A DNA stretch of 64,000 nt, from contig OZ241379.1 in NCBI GenBank assembly GCA_965200685.1, forward strand, positions 930,001-994,000. Direction: 5' to 3'. Position 1 is the stretch's first letter. Each line of letters opens with the position of its first letter. Made by a program: the position numbers and the translations under genes. This DNA comes from Bin5 sp965200685 (GTDB lineage Bacteria; Chloroflexota; Anaerolineae; Caldilineales; Caldilineaceae). Below the pieces are notes generated by a model, which saw only the letters and a program-made list of their open reading frames with translations, made no database searches and was not told the origin of the DNA. This document shows positions 42,883-51,749 of the stretch, one piece after another.

Positions 42883-43188
42883 TCACTCCTGTGAATCCGA
42901 CAGATCCGCATTAAATCGTGATTGCAGTTCCGTCTCCACAGCGGTCCAAGAGAGTTTTCGCTGTGTCAACAGGACGAGACTGTGATAGAGTAAGTCGGCC
43001 ATCTCGGAGATGAGCCGTTCATCGTTTTCATGCAGAGCGGCGACCACGACTTCCACCGCTTCCTCACCGATCTTCTGGGCGATTTTGCCGGTTCCGGCGG
43101 CAAATAAACTGGCCGTATATGAGTCCGGTGTTGGGTTGGCTTTGCGGTCAGCAATCGTAGTGGAGAGGGCGGCAATCAGTTTGGACAT
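42883..43188 (-). CDS. hisE: Phosphoribosyl-ATP pyrophosphatase
   Basis: A 101-residue all-alpha pyrophosphohydrolase with KIAQKIGEEAVEVVVAAL and EMADLLYHSLVLL, giving the metal-binding Glu and Asp residues of the MazG-like HisE family. It catalyses the second step of histidine synthesis. It is a stand-alone HisE; the usual fused HisI cyclohydrolase part is not in the window. The start overlaps the hisF end by 13 bases. Confidence 0.92.
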   Translation of the reverse strand: MSKLIAALSTTIADRKANPTPDSYTASLFAAGTGKIAQKIGEEAVEVVVAALHENDERLISEMADLLYHSLVLLTQRKLSWTAVETELQSRFNADLSDSQE

Positions 43189-44015
43189 GGGAAGACCGCT
43201 GGTTTGTAGAAAGGAATTTGTGCGTCTCTCGCCACTATCGTTTCTTCCGGCATACGCACGGGAACACCATGCGCCTGCAAATGGTATTTTACGTCTAGCA
43301 CCTGTAGTTGCCGGAAGTGGAAGAGGCTGGCAGCTAGAGCTGCCTGTGCGCCGCCAACGGTGAGTGCTGTCACGAAATCTTCCGGCTTGCCCGCGCCGCC
43401 ACTGGCAATAATGGGGATGTTCACAGCGTCCGAAATGGCCCGGGTCAGGTCCACATCGTACCCCTCTTGGGTGCCATCCCCGTCCATAGAAGTCAGCAGA
43501 ATCTCACCTGCTCCTAGGGATTCGGCCTTTTGCGCCCATGCGACAGCATCCAGCCCGGTGTTGATGCGTCCACCGCTGATATACACATCCCAGCCAGGTC
43601 CGCGGGCGGCCTGGCGTTGGCGCGCGTCAATAGCCACAACAATACACTGGCTGCCAAAACGGCGCGCGCCCTCCTGCATGATCTGCGGATGGCGCACAGC
43701 CGCACTATTGACACTCACTTTGTCGGCCCCAGCCAGCAAGATCGCACGCATATCCTCAACAGTGCGAATGCCACCACCGACGGTAAAGGGAATAAAGACG
43801 GTATCTGCAACCCGGCGCACCATTTCGGCGACGATATCCCGGGCCTCGTGGGTAGCGGTGATGTCTAGAAAGACCAGCTCGTCCGCGCCTTCACGGTCGT
43901 ATATCTGGGCTTGCTCTACCGGATCCCCGGCATCAACCAGATCGACGAAATTAACGCCCTTAACGACGCGCCCATCTTTTACATCCAAGCAGGGAATGAT
44001 TCGTTTTGCCAGCAA
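43176..44015 (-). CDS. hisF: Imidazole glycerol phosphate synthase cyclase subunit
   Basis: A 279-residue TIM barrel. The catalytic Asp pair lies in RIIPCLDVKDGRVVKG at the N terminus and in LLTSMDGDGTQEGYD. Phosphate loops are VGGGIRTVEDM and ASGGAGKPEDFV. It joins ammonia from HisH with PRFAR. The C terminus extends about 20 residues past the usual 255-260 and overlaps the next gene. It starts 19 bases after the hisA-Nudix gene. Confidence 0.94.
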   Translation of the reverse strand: MLAKRIIPCLDVKDGRVVKGVNFVDLVDAGDPVEQAQIYDREGADELVFLDITATHEARDIVAEMVRRVADTVFIPFTVGGGIRTVEDMRAILLAGADKVSVNSAAVRHPQIMQEGARRFGSQCIVVAIDARQRQAARGPGWDVYISGGRINTGLDAVAWAQKAESLGAGEILLTSMDGDGTQEGYDVDLTRAISDAVNIPIIASGGAGKPEDFVTALTVGGAQAALAASLFHFRQLQVLDVKYHLQAHGVPVRMPEETIVARDAQIPFYKPAVFPCPN

Positions 44016-44034
44016 AGTAAAACCTCATTCGTGA

Positions 44035-45294
44035 TCAGGAATGGCAGGCTAGAAACTGAGCCGCAGCTTGCCATGCCGGGAGCTGTTCCGGCGAAGTTTC
44101 CATCAGTAAACTCTTCGCATCCTCCAGACTGCACCAGCGGCATTCGCTGTGGTTGTCCTGGCCCAGAGAGACCGGACCAGCCCCAACCTCCCCGAGAAAA
44201 TAGACGACCGTCCGTTCGATCTCGTAATCTCGGATACGGGCAGTAAATTCTAGCACTATCGAACAGTGTTCGTGTGTCCTGAGAACCGGCAGGCCGGTTT
44301 CTTCGACAAACTCCCGCCGGGCACAGTCCAGATCGCTTTCTCCGAGTTCAACACCCCCTCGGGGAAACTGCCACTCTTCAAAGAAGTGATTGTACAGGAG
44401 CAAAAGCTGTGGCCCGCAATGGTCGTAGCGAATCGGAATCATGCCAGCACTGCGACGTTTTAGCGGTGCTTTGCCGATTTCAATGGCGGCCGGCAATTCT
44501 AAGGCGTTCGTATACAGTGCCTGTCCTACGATCACGCCCTCAATTCCGTAATGTTCATGTCGCTTGAGCGCGTGGATGTCATGTAGACCGGCGACACCGC
44601 CGCTGGCAATCACCAGCAGGCCGGTCATATCGCCAAGGGTTGTGGTAGCCTGCACATTCACACCGCTGAGCATTCCGTCCCGGCTGATATCAGTGTACAG
44701 GACCCGTTCCACGCCCAGGGCCGCCATCTGATGGCCTAGTTCAATTGCGTTCAGTTGACTGACCTTCTGCCAGCCATCGGTGGCGATTTTGCCATCTTTG
44801 GCATCCAGCCCAACCATCACCTTGTCCGCGCCCCAGCACTGAATCGCCTCCCGTACCAAGTTCGGATTGTGTACGGCGACAGTACCCAATACCACGCGAT
44901 CCGCGCCCAGGGCCAAGGTCAGTTCAATGTCATGAAGGGTACGCAGGCCGCCGCCGAACTGAATCGGCACATCGACCTCCTTGCGGATCGCTTGCAAACA
45001 GCGCAAATTGACAGACAGTGCAACCCCGTCTTCAGTGTGGTGTTGCCGATGAAAACCTGGCCCTCTCAATTCGTGGTCCCCCGCAGACAAGCGCTGTACC
45101 TGCGGGGGAAAGTCGGCCGCGCCTTCAAAAGCCCCATCCAAATTAACTACATGCAGCCATTCTGCCCCCAAGTCCACCCAATGACGGGCCATGTGGGCCG
45201 GGTCGTCACCATAAACGGTCTCTGCGTTCGGATCTCCTTGACGCAGACGCACGCAGCGTCCCTTCCTCAGATCAATTGCAGGATAGATTATCAT
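44035..45294 (-). CDS. hisA: HisA isomerase fused to a Nudix hydrolase
   Basis: A 419-residue fusion. Residues 1-275 are ProFAR isomerase (HisA): IIYPAIDLRKGRCVRL with the first catalytic Asp, FGGGLRTLHDIELTLALGAD, YTDISRDGMLSG with the second, and ASGGVAGLHDI. An insertion of about 35 residues lies after VNLDGAFEG. Residues 280-419 are a Nudix domain with box GGVELGESDLDCARREFVEETGL, reported in pieces: GGVELGE, REFVEETGL. Nudix enzymes cleave nucleoside diphosphate compounds. ATG 45294 is preferred to TTG 45309. The Nudix substrate is unknown. Confidence 0.9.
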   Translation of the reverse strand: MIIYPAIDLRKGRCVRLRQGDPNAETVYGDDPAHMARHWVDLGAEWLHVVNLDGAFEGAADFPPQVQRLSAGDHELRGPGFHRQHHTEDGVALSVNLRCLQAIRKEVDVPIQFGGGLRTLHDIELTLALGADRVVLGTVAVHNPNLVREAIQCWGADKVMVGLDAKDGKIATDGWQKVSQLNAIELGHQMAALGVERVLYTDISRDGMLSGVNVQATTTLGDMTGLLVIASGGVAGLHDIHALKRHEHYGIEGVIVGQALYTNALELPAAIEIGKAPLKRRSAGMIPIRYDHCGPQLLLLYNHFFEEWQFPRGGVELGESDLDCARREFVEETGLPVLRTHEHCSIVLEFTARIRDYEIERTVVYFLGEVGAGPVSLGQDNHSECRWCSLEDAKSLLMETSPEQLPAWQAAAQFLACHS

Positions 45295-45357
45295 AGGCAC
45301 TGTCCCCAATACCAGTGGTTCTTAACACCACGAACCACTGCAGTTCGCCTCGGCAGC

Positions 45358-46913
45358 CTACTGAGAATGGGTAGCCTGAGCGTCATCGGCACTGACAATG
45401 TCTGCGTCCAACCCCGCCTGCAATTCAAGCAGCGTCTTTTCACTCAACAAGCCCTCCCGAGCCAGTTCGTCCAAAGCGGCACGCTCGGCGCGCAGAGCCT
45501 CAATACGAGCCAGAGCAATGACCTGATCCCGCAGCTGCGGCTGCTGGGTCAACAGATCTTCGATCTGATCCTCAAGCTGCTTCTCCTGGCCCGTAAGATC
45601 CGCCTGAACTGTGGTATAGGCGGTTGGCACAATTGCACCATCGCGATAGAGCCGGGCCAGATAGCGAGCGGCTGAACGGATGGCCCACAGTTGTCCCTTG
45701 AGCCGTTCATACTCATGGGATTGCTGAGACCCTTGCGTAAGGCCCAGGCGCGTGAGTAGTCCTGAAATGGAAACTGCCTGGACCAAAATTGTGAAAAGAA
45801 CGACAGCAAACGTCATGGCTAGGAGCTGCTGTCGATTGCCGATGGTAGTCGGTAGACTTAAGACCAGGCCAAGCTGATGGCACCTCGCAGACCACCCCAG
45901 GACATCACCAGCAGATAGGACTGCGGGATGACCTTATGGCCGAGCAGACGTACCATAGCAGCCAATACATAGACCACAAAAAATCGAGCACCCACGACTG
46001 CAACGATAGCGATCAAAGATGGGACGATGAATGTAATCAATTCGTCCAATTCGACATTGAGTCCGATCAAAATGAAGACGAACGAATTGGCCAGAAAGGC
46101 AATGTATTCCCAAACAGTATAGAGCACAATTTTGGTCGTAGGCCGCATGCCTCGAGGCCCGATATTGCCGTTTACCAGCCCTGCCAAGACTACTGCCAAT
46201 ACACCGCTTACGTGAAACTCCTCCGCCAGAAGATAGCTACCATAGGCCAGAATCGTTGTCAGCGTCACTTCGAGCAGAGGGTCGTCAATATACTCTATCA
46301 CCTTGGCGACAGCGTAGCCGAGGATTCCGCCAATCACAAGCCCGCCGACCGATACCCGCAGGAAATCAATGACACCATCCACAGGGTTAAGGGTTCCTTC
46401 CAAGGCCAAAACAAGCATAATCTGGAAGATGACCACTGCGGTGCCGTCGTTGAAGAGGCTCTCTCCTTCTACGAGGGTCATCAGGCGCTTGGGCGCGCCG
46501 ACAGCCCGAAAGGTGGCTACGACTGCGACGGGGTCGGTTGCAGCGATCAGCGCGCCGAAAATCAGGGCAATCGGCAGGGGCAATGCCCCAGTAATGACCA
46601 ACACTGTCGCGACAATCCCGGTGCTGATCAACACACCCGGCACAGCCATAGCCGCGATGGAAGTCAGTTCTGCACGCAGATCCTTCAGTTGCAGATGGAA
46701 AGCAGCCTCAAAGATCAACGGCGGTACGAACAAGCCAAGAATCAGCCCCGGCGTCAGATCCAGGTGTAGACTGCCCTGGGCAGCCAGCAGCAGGCCGGCA
46801 ACCACCAAGGCAACTGTGTACGGCAGCCGCACTCGACGCACGCCCAACGCCACCAGCAGTACGACAATCAGAATCTGGACGATTTCAAGTTCTAATTCCA
46901 AAAAAGCTTCCAC
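45358..46913 (-). CDS. CPA1-family Na+/H+ antiporter, one-base frameshift near 45868
   Basis: Two frames give one protein of about 518 residues. The first (46913-45858) has twelve-helix CPA1 features: PPLIFEAAFHL, ATDPVAVVATF with the ion-binding Asp, EGESLFNDGTAVV and SWGGLRGAISLA. One base is missing near 45868, and the second frame continues as LVLSLPTTIGNRQQLLAMTF, the last helix and a cytoplasmic tail to 45358. Such proteins exchange Na+ or K+ for protons. Either an assembly error or an inactivated gene; the rest is well conserved. Confidence 0.85.
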
Positions 46914-46981
46914 AATATTACTCTAGTCAATGATTCAAAGCTAGGTGGATGATGATAGGTGAATCAACTGCCAGCCACGAT

Positions 46982-47572
46982 TCACTGCAATTTGCCTCTG
47001 CGGACAAGCGGGACATCGGGCGGTACGGCGAAATCTTCAATGAGCCGGCCGTCAATGACAAGCGCAACTGCGGCAAAGGCCAGTTCGTGCCACTCAGGGA
47101 GGGCCACCCGGGGCATGCCCAACAGATGCGCCCGGTACAGGCTAAACGTCAGCCCATGGCCGACGAGTGCAAACGTCCCATTGGGATAGCGAGCAGTCCA
47201 TGCGGCAACACCCTCCTGGAAACGAGCCAGGGCCTGTACGGCCGGCTCCCAACCGGCAATAGATGCCTCGGGGCAACGAAACACCGCAGCGACACGGGCT
47301 GCATAATTGTAGGTCCATTCGGGAGTACGATGCAACTCATCAAAGCGGTCATCCTCATGTACTGGCAAAGCTCTGGCCTGTAACAGCGGCTCAATGGTCA
47401 GGCGAGTCTTGCGCTCATTGCTCAATAGGATACGCTCCACTCTCTCCCAAAATGGCTGCTGGGCCAGGGCCACAGCTTGCTGTTGGCCTACATGGTCCAA
47501 TGACCAGCCCCTGGCATCTGTGTCAGGAATCTGTCGGGTATGCGCGTGGGCAATGAGATACAGGGTGGCCAA
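46982..47572 (-). CDS. Histidine phosphatase (phosphoglycerate mutase) superfamily protein, altered motif
   Basis: A 196-residue protein with the fold of the histidine phosphatase superfamily. Instead of the catalytic RHG it has AHA (LIAHAHTRQ), keeping the His but losing the phosphate-binding Arg. The second catalytic region, LVGHGLTFSLYR, is present, as is an ILLSNERKTRLTIEPLL helix. Activity is therefore uncertain. It lies between hisH and the antiporter, and the gap at its end holds a GTGAATC/GATTCAC inverted repeat. Confidence 0.75.
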   Translation of the reverse strand: MATLYLIAHAHTRQIPDTDARGWSLDHVGQQQAVALAQQPFWERVERILLSNERKTRLTIEPLLQARALPVHEDDRFDELHRTPEWTYNYAARVAAVFRCPEASIAGWEPAVQALARFQEGVAAWTARYPNGTFALVGHGLTFSLYRAHLLGMPRVALPEWHELAFAAVALVIDGRLIEDFAVPPDVPLVRRGKLQ

Positions 47573-47636
47573 TGTGATCTGTCGTTTCTAGTTCTTCGGA
47601 ACTGCCATGTAGCGGCCCTGAGAAAGCTGTTGTAGA

Positions 47637-48302
47637 TTACTGATCTTCTGTTTGGCTCGTCACCGTCTGCATGAAGTTGTGCAGGATATGCAGGCCAACC
47701 GTATGGCTTTTCTCCGGATGGCACTGGATCCCCCATGCGTTGTGATAACGGACAATGGATGGGTAGTGGATGCCGTAATCGGTAACCGTGAGAACGACAT
47801 CGGATTCCATGGCATCGCAATAGTAGCTGTGAGCAAAATAGGCATAGACCCCATCAGGGACACCTGCCAGCAAAGGATCTGGACGCTTCTGATGAAGCTG
47901 ATTCCAGCCGATCTGTGGAATGCGTAGAACACGACCAGTACGGGTTGGGTCCGGCATCTCGGCGGGGAAGCCTCGCACCCGGCCGGGGATCAGATGCAAG
48001 CCTTCATGGGTACCCATCTCCTCACTCTCGTCAAAGAGAAGCTGCATGCCCACGCAAATACCTAGCAGAGGTAGGCCCGCGGCCACACCGTCTAGCAGTG
48101 GATCCTCAAATCCCTGGCGACGCAAGTTGTTGATGCTGTCACCAAACGCGCCCTGGCCCGGCAATACAAGTGCTCGCCAGCGGGTGAAATCCATAGGCCG
48201 GTCTATGATATCGACCTGAATTCCCAACGGGCCGGCCACCCTCTCAAAAGATTTGTAGACACTACGCAGGTTGCCAACGCCATAATCCACAATTGCAATC
48301 AT
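47637..48302 (-). CDS. hisH: Imidazole glycerol phosphate synthase glutamine amidotransferase subunit
   Basis: A 221-residue class I glutaminase. The nucleophile Cys lies in PLLGICVGMQLLFDES, and the His-Glu pair in GIQCHPEKS near residue 200. VLPGQGAFGD forms the oxyanion region. It supplies ammonia to HisF. ATG 48302 gives a standard start (MIAIVDYGVGNLRS); a TTG two codons upstream is less likely. Confidence 0.94.
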   Translation of the reverse strand: MIAIVDYGVGNLRSVYKSFERVAGPLGIQVDIIDRPMDFTRWRALVLPGQGAFGDSINNLRRQGFEDPLLDGVAAGLPLLGICVGMQLLFDESEEMGTHEGLHLIPGRVRGFPAEMPDPTRTGRVLRIPQIGWNQLHQKRPDPLLAGVPDGVYAYFAHSYYCDAMESDVVLTVTDYGIHYPSIVRYHNAWGIQCHPEKSHTVGLHILHNFMQTVTSQTEDQ

Positions 48303-48311
48303 GACCAAGTC

Positions 48312-48839
48312 TTATACACGCTTTTCAGTGATGACAGCAAAATGGCGAACCACTGGTGGGGGAAATTCCTCACGGAAAATCGCGGCTGTCAGTTTTCGGA
48401 TGCGGGTCTCCGCGCGCGCAGCCTCATTGTCGCTGATCATCTGCCGACGTACCGCCTCATCAAACTCGGCCTCCCGCAAAACTGAAACCCGTTTGGCCAC
48501 ATCATACCAGACCGCGAGAATCAGCTCCGAAGTGTGATACCTTTTGCCCTCCTGCACCAGCGGTTGACACACAGGGAAGTAAACACCAATTTCCTTCCCC
48601 GCACCGTCAAAATACTTCTCCGCCACCTGATCTAGGGCCGGCATCCAGAAACGAAACCAAGAGAAGCCCGGCCCACTGATGACCGTATCGGCCAATTCGA
48701 TTGTGGGTGCATGTGCCATCCAAGTAGCCCGCTCAACCAGCAAAGTACTGAGCCATTCGGCACAGTAGGCGGTCATAGCCTTGTGCTTCCGCCAATTTCC
48801 GCTGATGAGTGGTTTGAGCTGTATTTGAGATTGTAGCAT
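48312..48839 (-). CDS. DUF402-like protein (tentative)
   Basis: A 175-residue soluble protein. The middle part GPGFSWFRFWMPALDQV, KYFDGAGKEIGVYFPVCQP and YHTSELILAVWYDV resembles the DUF402/FomD-like fold, whose members bind or cleave nucleoside diphosphate-type substrates. The usual metal-binding acidic residues are only partly evident, so the assignment is weak. It ends ten bases before hisH on the same strand and may be its upstream operon partner. Confidence 0.5.
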   Translation of the reverse strand: MLQSQIQLKPLISGNWRKHKAMTAYCAEWLSTLLVERATWMAHAPTIELADTVISGPGFSWFRFWMPALDQVAEKYFDGAGKEIGVYFPVCQPLVQEGKRYHTSELILAVWYDVAKRVSVLREAEFDEAVRRQMISDNEAARAETRIRKLTAAIFREEFPPPVVRHFAVITEKRV

Positions 48840-48998
48840 CAGTGATTACACCAGTTCTTCGTTTCTAGTTATTTGTGTAAAAACGCCTACCGCTAGTGAA
48901 TGATCCATAAACCAGACAAGTATAGCACAGATGCCTAAATTCCTCACTTTTCCATATGATATGTTAGAATGGGATTGCAAGACAAAAAGGAGATGAAA

Positions 48999-49556
48999 AT
49001 GCCTGAAACTGATTCAATGTTTAAGCGGATTGTACCGCGCGTATGGCTCATCCTGATGGTAGCTGCTGTTGTGGTCCTGCTCGATCAGTGGACGAAGGAA
49101 CTGGTGCGGCAGAACATCGCAAAATTCGATTACATCATTCCCATTCCGGCCTTAGGGGAATACTTCACCTTCGAACATGTGGACAATTACGGCGCAGCCT
49201 TTGGCATCTTGCAGGGGGCAGGAGGGATTTTTATTGTCATCGCCGCCGTGGTGACCCTTGGTATCTTATACTATGCAGTCCAACATCTGCCAGAGAATCA
49301 ACGGTTGATCCGCTTTCTCTTTGGCTTGCAGGTCGGCGGTGCTCTAGGGAACGTCATCGACCGCATCAACCAAGGGTATGTGACCGACTTTATCAAAGTC
49401 GGCGTGCCCGGTGTCTACTACTGGCCGAACTTCAATATCGCTGACTCCGCTATCGTTTGCAGTGTCATCGCCCTAGCGATCATTATCCTCTATCAAGACG
49501 TGCAGACCGCCAGACAGAAAAAGGCTATGGACATCGGCGCGGCCAACACCAGGTAG
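48999..49556 (+). CDS. lspA: Lipoprotein signal peptidase (signal peptidase II)
   Basis: A 185-residue, four-helix aspartic protease that cleaves signal peptides of lipidated prolipoproteins. Conserved segments are LLDQWTKELVRQNI, HVDNYGAAFGIL, GGALGNVIDRINQGYVTDFI with one catalytic Asp, and WPNFNIADSAI with the other. The start at 48999 is set by AAGGAG six to eight bases upstream; an ATG at 48969 would put that site inside the gene. It serves the several lipoproteins of this window. rluD follows after 19 bases, the usual neighbour. Confidence 0.95.
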   Translation: MPETDSMFKRIVPRVWLILMVAAVVVLLDQWTKELVRQNIAKFDYIIPIPALGEYFTFEHVDNYGAAFGILQGAGGIFIVIAAVVTLGILYYAVQHLPENQRLIRFLFGLQVGGALGNVIDRINQGYVTDFIKVGVPGVYYWPNFNIADSAIVCSVIALAIIILYQDVQTARQKKAMDIGAANTR

Positions 49557-49575
49557 CCAGTAAAACAGTCGTGTC

Positions 49576-50538
49576 GTGAATCATAACCGCTCTCCCCTAG
49601 TGTTTGCCGTTCCTCCTGCAGCGGCCGGCCAACGTCTGGACCGTTGGCTGGCGGGTCAGCTCCTAGAGGCCAGCCGTAGCGCAGTCCAACGCTGGATTGC
49701 AGATGGATATGTACTCCTCAATGGGCAGCGGCCAGCTAAATCCGGTCTACCCCTCACAGCAGGTACACAGATCACGGTGCATGTGCCCGCGCTGGCCGAG
49801 ACATCCCTACATCCGGAAAATATCCCTCTCCAGATCCTCTATGAGGACAGAGACTTGCTGGTTATCAATAAACCGCCCGGTCTCGTCGTCCATCCAGGGC
49901 CAGGCCACCCCACGGGCACCCTCGTCAACGCTGTCCTGCACCACTGTTCTGATCTGGAAGGAATCGGCGACGAAAAGCGTCCCGGCATCGTCCACCGCCT
50001 AGACAAAGGCACCTCTGGTCTCATTGTCGTTGCCAAGAACGATGCAGCCATGCGCTATCTGCAGGAGCAGTTCGCCGTTCGTACAGTTTTCAAGGAATAT
50101 CTGACGCTACTAGAGGGTAGGATTACTCCAGCGCAGGGACGTATTGACGCGCCCATTGGCCGTCATCCGCGCCAGCGCCAGCGCATGGCCGTGCTGCCGG
50201 CTGCCCGCGGTCGCCCAGCCCTGACCGACTATGAGACCCTGCGGAGCTACGAAACCCAAGTAGGGGGCCGTACAGCTCGTTTGTCACTCATCCGCGCCGT
50301 CCTGTACACAGGCCGCACCCATCAGATTCGTGTCCATTTTGCTTGGCGTAAACATCCTGTGGTAGGGGATACGGATTACGGCTACAGGCAGCCTCGTCTG
50401 CCCCTAGGCCGGCCCTTTCTTCACGCCCATCGGCTGGGGATCTGCCTGCCAGCCACAGGAAAGCAGCAGATGTTCGAGGCACCCCTGCCGTCAGATCTGC
50501 AGCATGTATTGGATCAGCTAGACGAAGCGCAGAAATGA
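49576..50538 (+). CDS. rluD: RluD-family 23S rRNA pseudouridine synthase
   Basis: A 320-residue RluA-family pseudouridine synthase. The N-terminal S4 RNA-binding domain (residues 15-75) is followed by INKPPGLVVHPGPGHPTGTLVNAV and the catalytic motif HRLDKGTSGLIVVAKND with the nucleophilic Asp, then YTGRTHQIRVHFAW. By similarity it modifies helix 69 uridines. GTG 49576 is the likely start. It forms an operon with lspA. Confidence 0.92.
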   Translation: MNHNRSPLVFAVPPAAAGQRLDRWLAGQLLEASRSAVQRWIADGYVLLNGQRPAKSGLPLTAGTQITVHVPALAETSLHPENIPLQILYEDRDLLVINKPPGLVVHPGPGHPTGTLVNAVLHHCSDLEGIGDEKRPGIVHRLDKGTSGLIVVAKNDAAMRYLQEQFAVRTVFKEYLTLLEGRITPAQGRIDAPIGRHPRQRQRMAVLPAARGRPALTDYETLRSYETQVGGRTARLSLIRAVLYTGRTHQIRVHFAWRKHPVVGDTDYGYRQPRLPLGRPFLHAHRLGICLPATGKQQMFEAPLPSDLQHVLDQLDEAQK

Positions 50539-50692
50539 TTGAGAAACTCTATACAATCAAGGCATCGGTGGATAGGTAAGCGAGTCGTGGCCGAGGGCCT
50601 AGTCAAGCCCTTGCCGGGCGGTAGAGGAGGCAGCCACCCGTTTATCTGAATTTCCACAGGAAGTGCAGATCGCGCTGGTGGTCGCAGACGAC

Positions 50693-51679
50693 CTACGAGG
50701 TCAATGAATCCACTATCGTCTCTCGTTCTTCTAGCAGTTCTTGACCGCTTACCGCGATCTTTTCCCGGTCAAAATCACTCAATTCTAGGCCCTGTACGAT
50801 CTGATAGATTCCATCGCGCACAGTCACGGGATAGCTGAAAATCACCCCGGTCGGAGAGCCATATGCACCGCTGCTGGGGATGCCCATACTCACCCAATCG
50901 CCCTCAACAGTGCCGGCATACCAGCTCTGCACATGATCGATGCAGGCATTGGCTGCACTGGCCGCACTGCTGGAGCCCCTAGCACTGATCACCGCAGCAC
51001 CCCGCTTCTGTACCATTGGAATAAATATCTCTTTTATCCAACGCTCATCATCCACAACAGATGGGGCTGGCTGACCGTCTATCTGGGCATGGAAGGCGTC
51101 CGGGTATTGGCTGGCACTGTGGTTTCCCCAGATCGTCACATTCGTCACCGCGCTGACCGGTCTTCCTGTCTTGCGGGCGAGCTGGCTTTGGGCCCGGCTG
51201 TGGTCGAGGCGGGTCATGGCTGTAAAGCGTGCGTCGGGCACATCCGGCGCATTATGCATGGCGATCAGGCAATTTGTGTTGGCCGGGTTCCCGACCACGA
51301 CAACGCGCACGTCATCTGCGGCGTTGTCGTTGATAGCCCGGCCCTGGCCGACAAAGATCGGACCATTGACACTGAGCAGGTCCTGTCGTTTCATCCCGGC
51401 ACTGCGAGGGCGAGCACCCACCAGTAGGGCCCAATTGGTCCCCGCAAAGGCCACATCCAGTTCATCCGTCAGCACGACTTCTGTGAGGAGGTGAAAGGCG
51501 CAATCCTCCAACTCCATTGCTACCCCTTCCAGTGCCCCCATGGCCGCTGGGATCTCCAACAGTTGCAGAATGACCGGCTGATCCGGGCCGAACAGATCGC
51601 CATTAGCGATGCGAAAAACGAGGGCATAACCGATATTACCGGCCGCACCCGTCACCGTCACACGCATTGGTACCTGCAT
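50693..51679 (-). CDS. mdh: Malate dehydrogenase (NAD)
   Basis: A 328-residue LDH/MDH-superfamily enzyme of the group close to cytosolic/bacterial class MDH. The Rossmann loop is TVTGAAGNIGYALVFRIA; the Asp/Arg/His triad is in TAMTRLDHSRAQSQL and VTIWGNHSASQYPD; substrate arginines are in GARPRSAGMKRQDLL. The long frame to 51862 is not needed: ATG 51679 follows AGGAG at about 11 bases. It converts malate to oxaloacetate. Confidence 0.92.
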   Translation of the reverse strand: MQVPMRVTVTGAAGNIGYALVFRIANGDLFGPDQPVILQLLEIPAAMGALEGVAMELEDCAFHLLTEVVLTDELDVAFAGTNWALLVGARPRSAGMKRQDLLSVNGPIFVGQGRAINDNAADDVRVVVVGNPANTNCLIAMHNAPDVPDARFTAMTRLDHSRAQSQLARKTGRPVSAVTNVTIWGNHSASQYPDAFHAQIDGQPAPSVVDDERWIKEIFIPMVQKRGAAVISARGSSSAASAANACIDHVQSWYAGTVEGDWVSMGIPSSGAYGSPTGVIFSYPVTVRDGIYQIVQGLELSDFDREKIAVSGQELLEERETIVDSLTS

Positions 51680-51749
51680 CGATCTCATCTCTCCTAGTGG
51701 GGAATCAATCTGATAATCGCAACACAAAAAAACTGCAGTGAAAACAGCC

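Noticed and set aside
45936..46769. 277-residue plus frame opposite the antiporter gene
   Set aside because: The minus strand encodes a clear CPA1 antiporter; the plus frame is Gln/His-rich without any domain.
50539..50692. Possible gene remnant or RNA after the pseudouridine synthase gene
   Set aside because: A short frame ending in EVQIALVVADDLRGQ is visible but has no start or family; too little to call.
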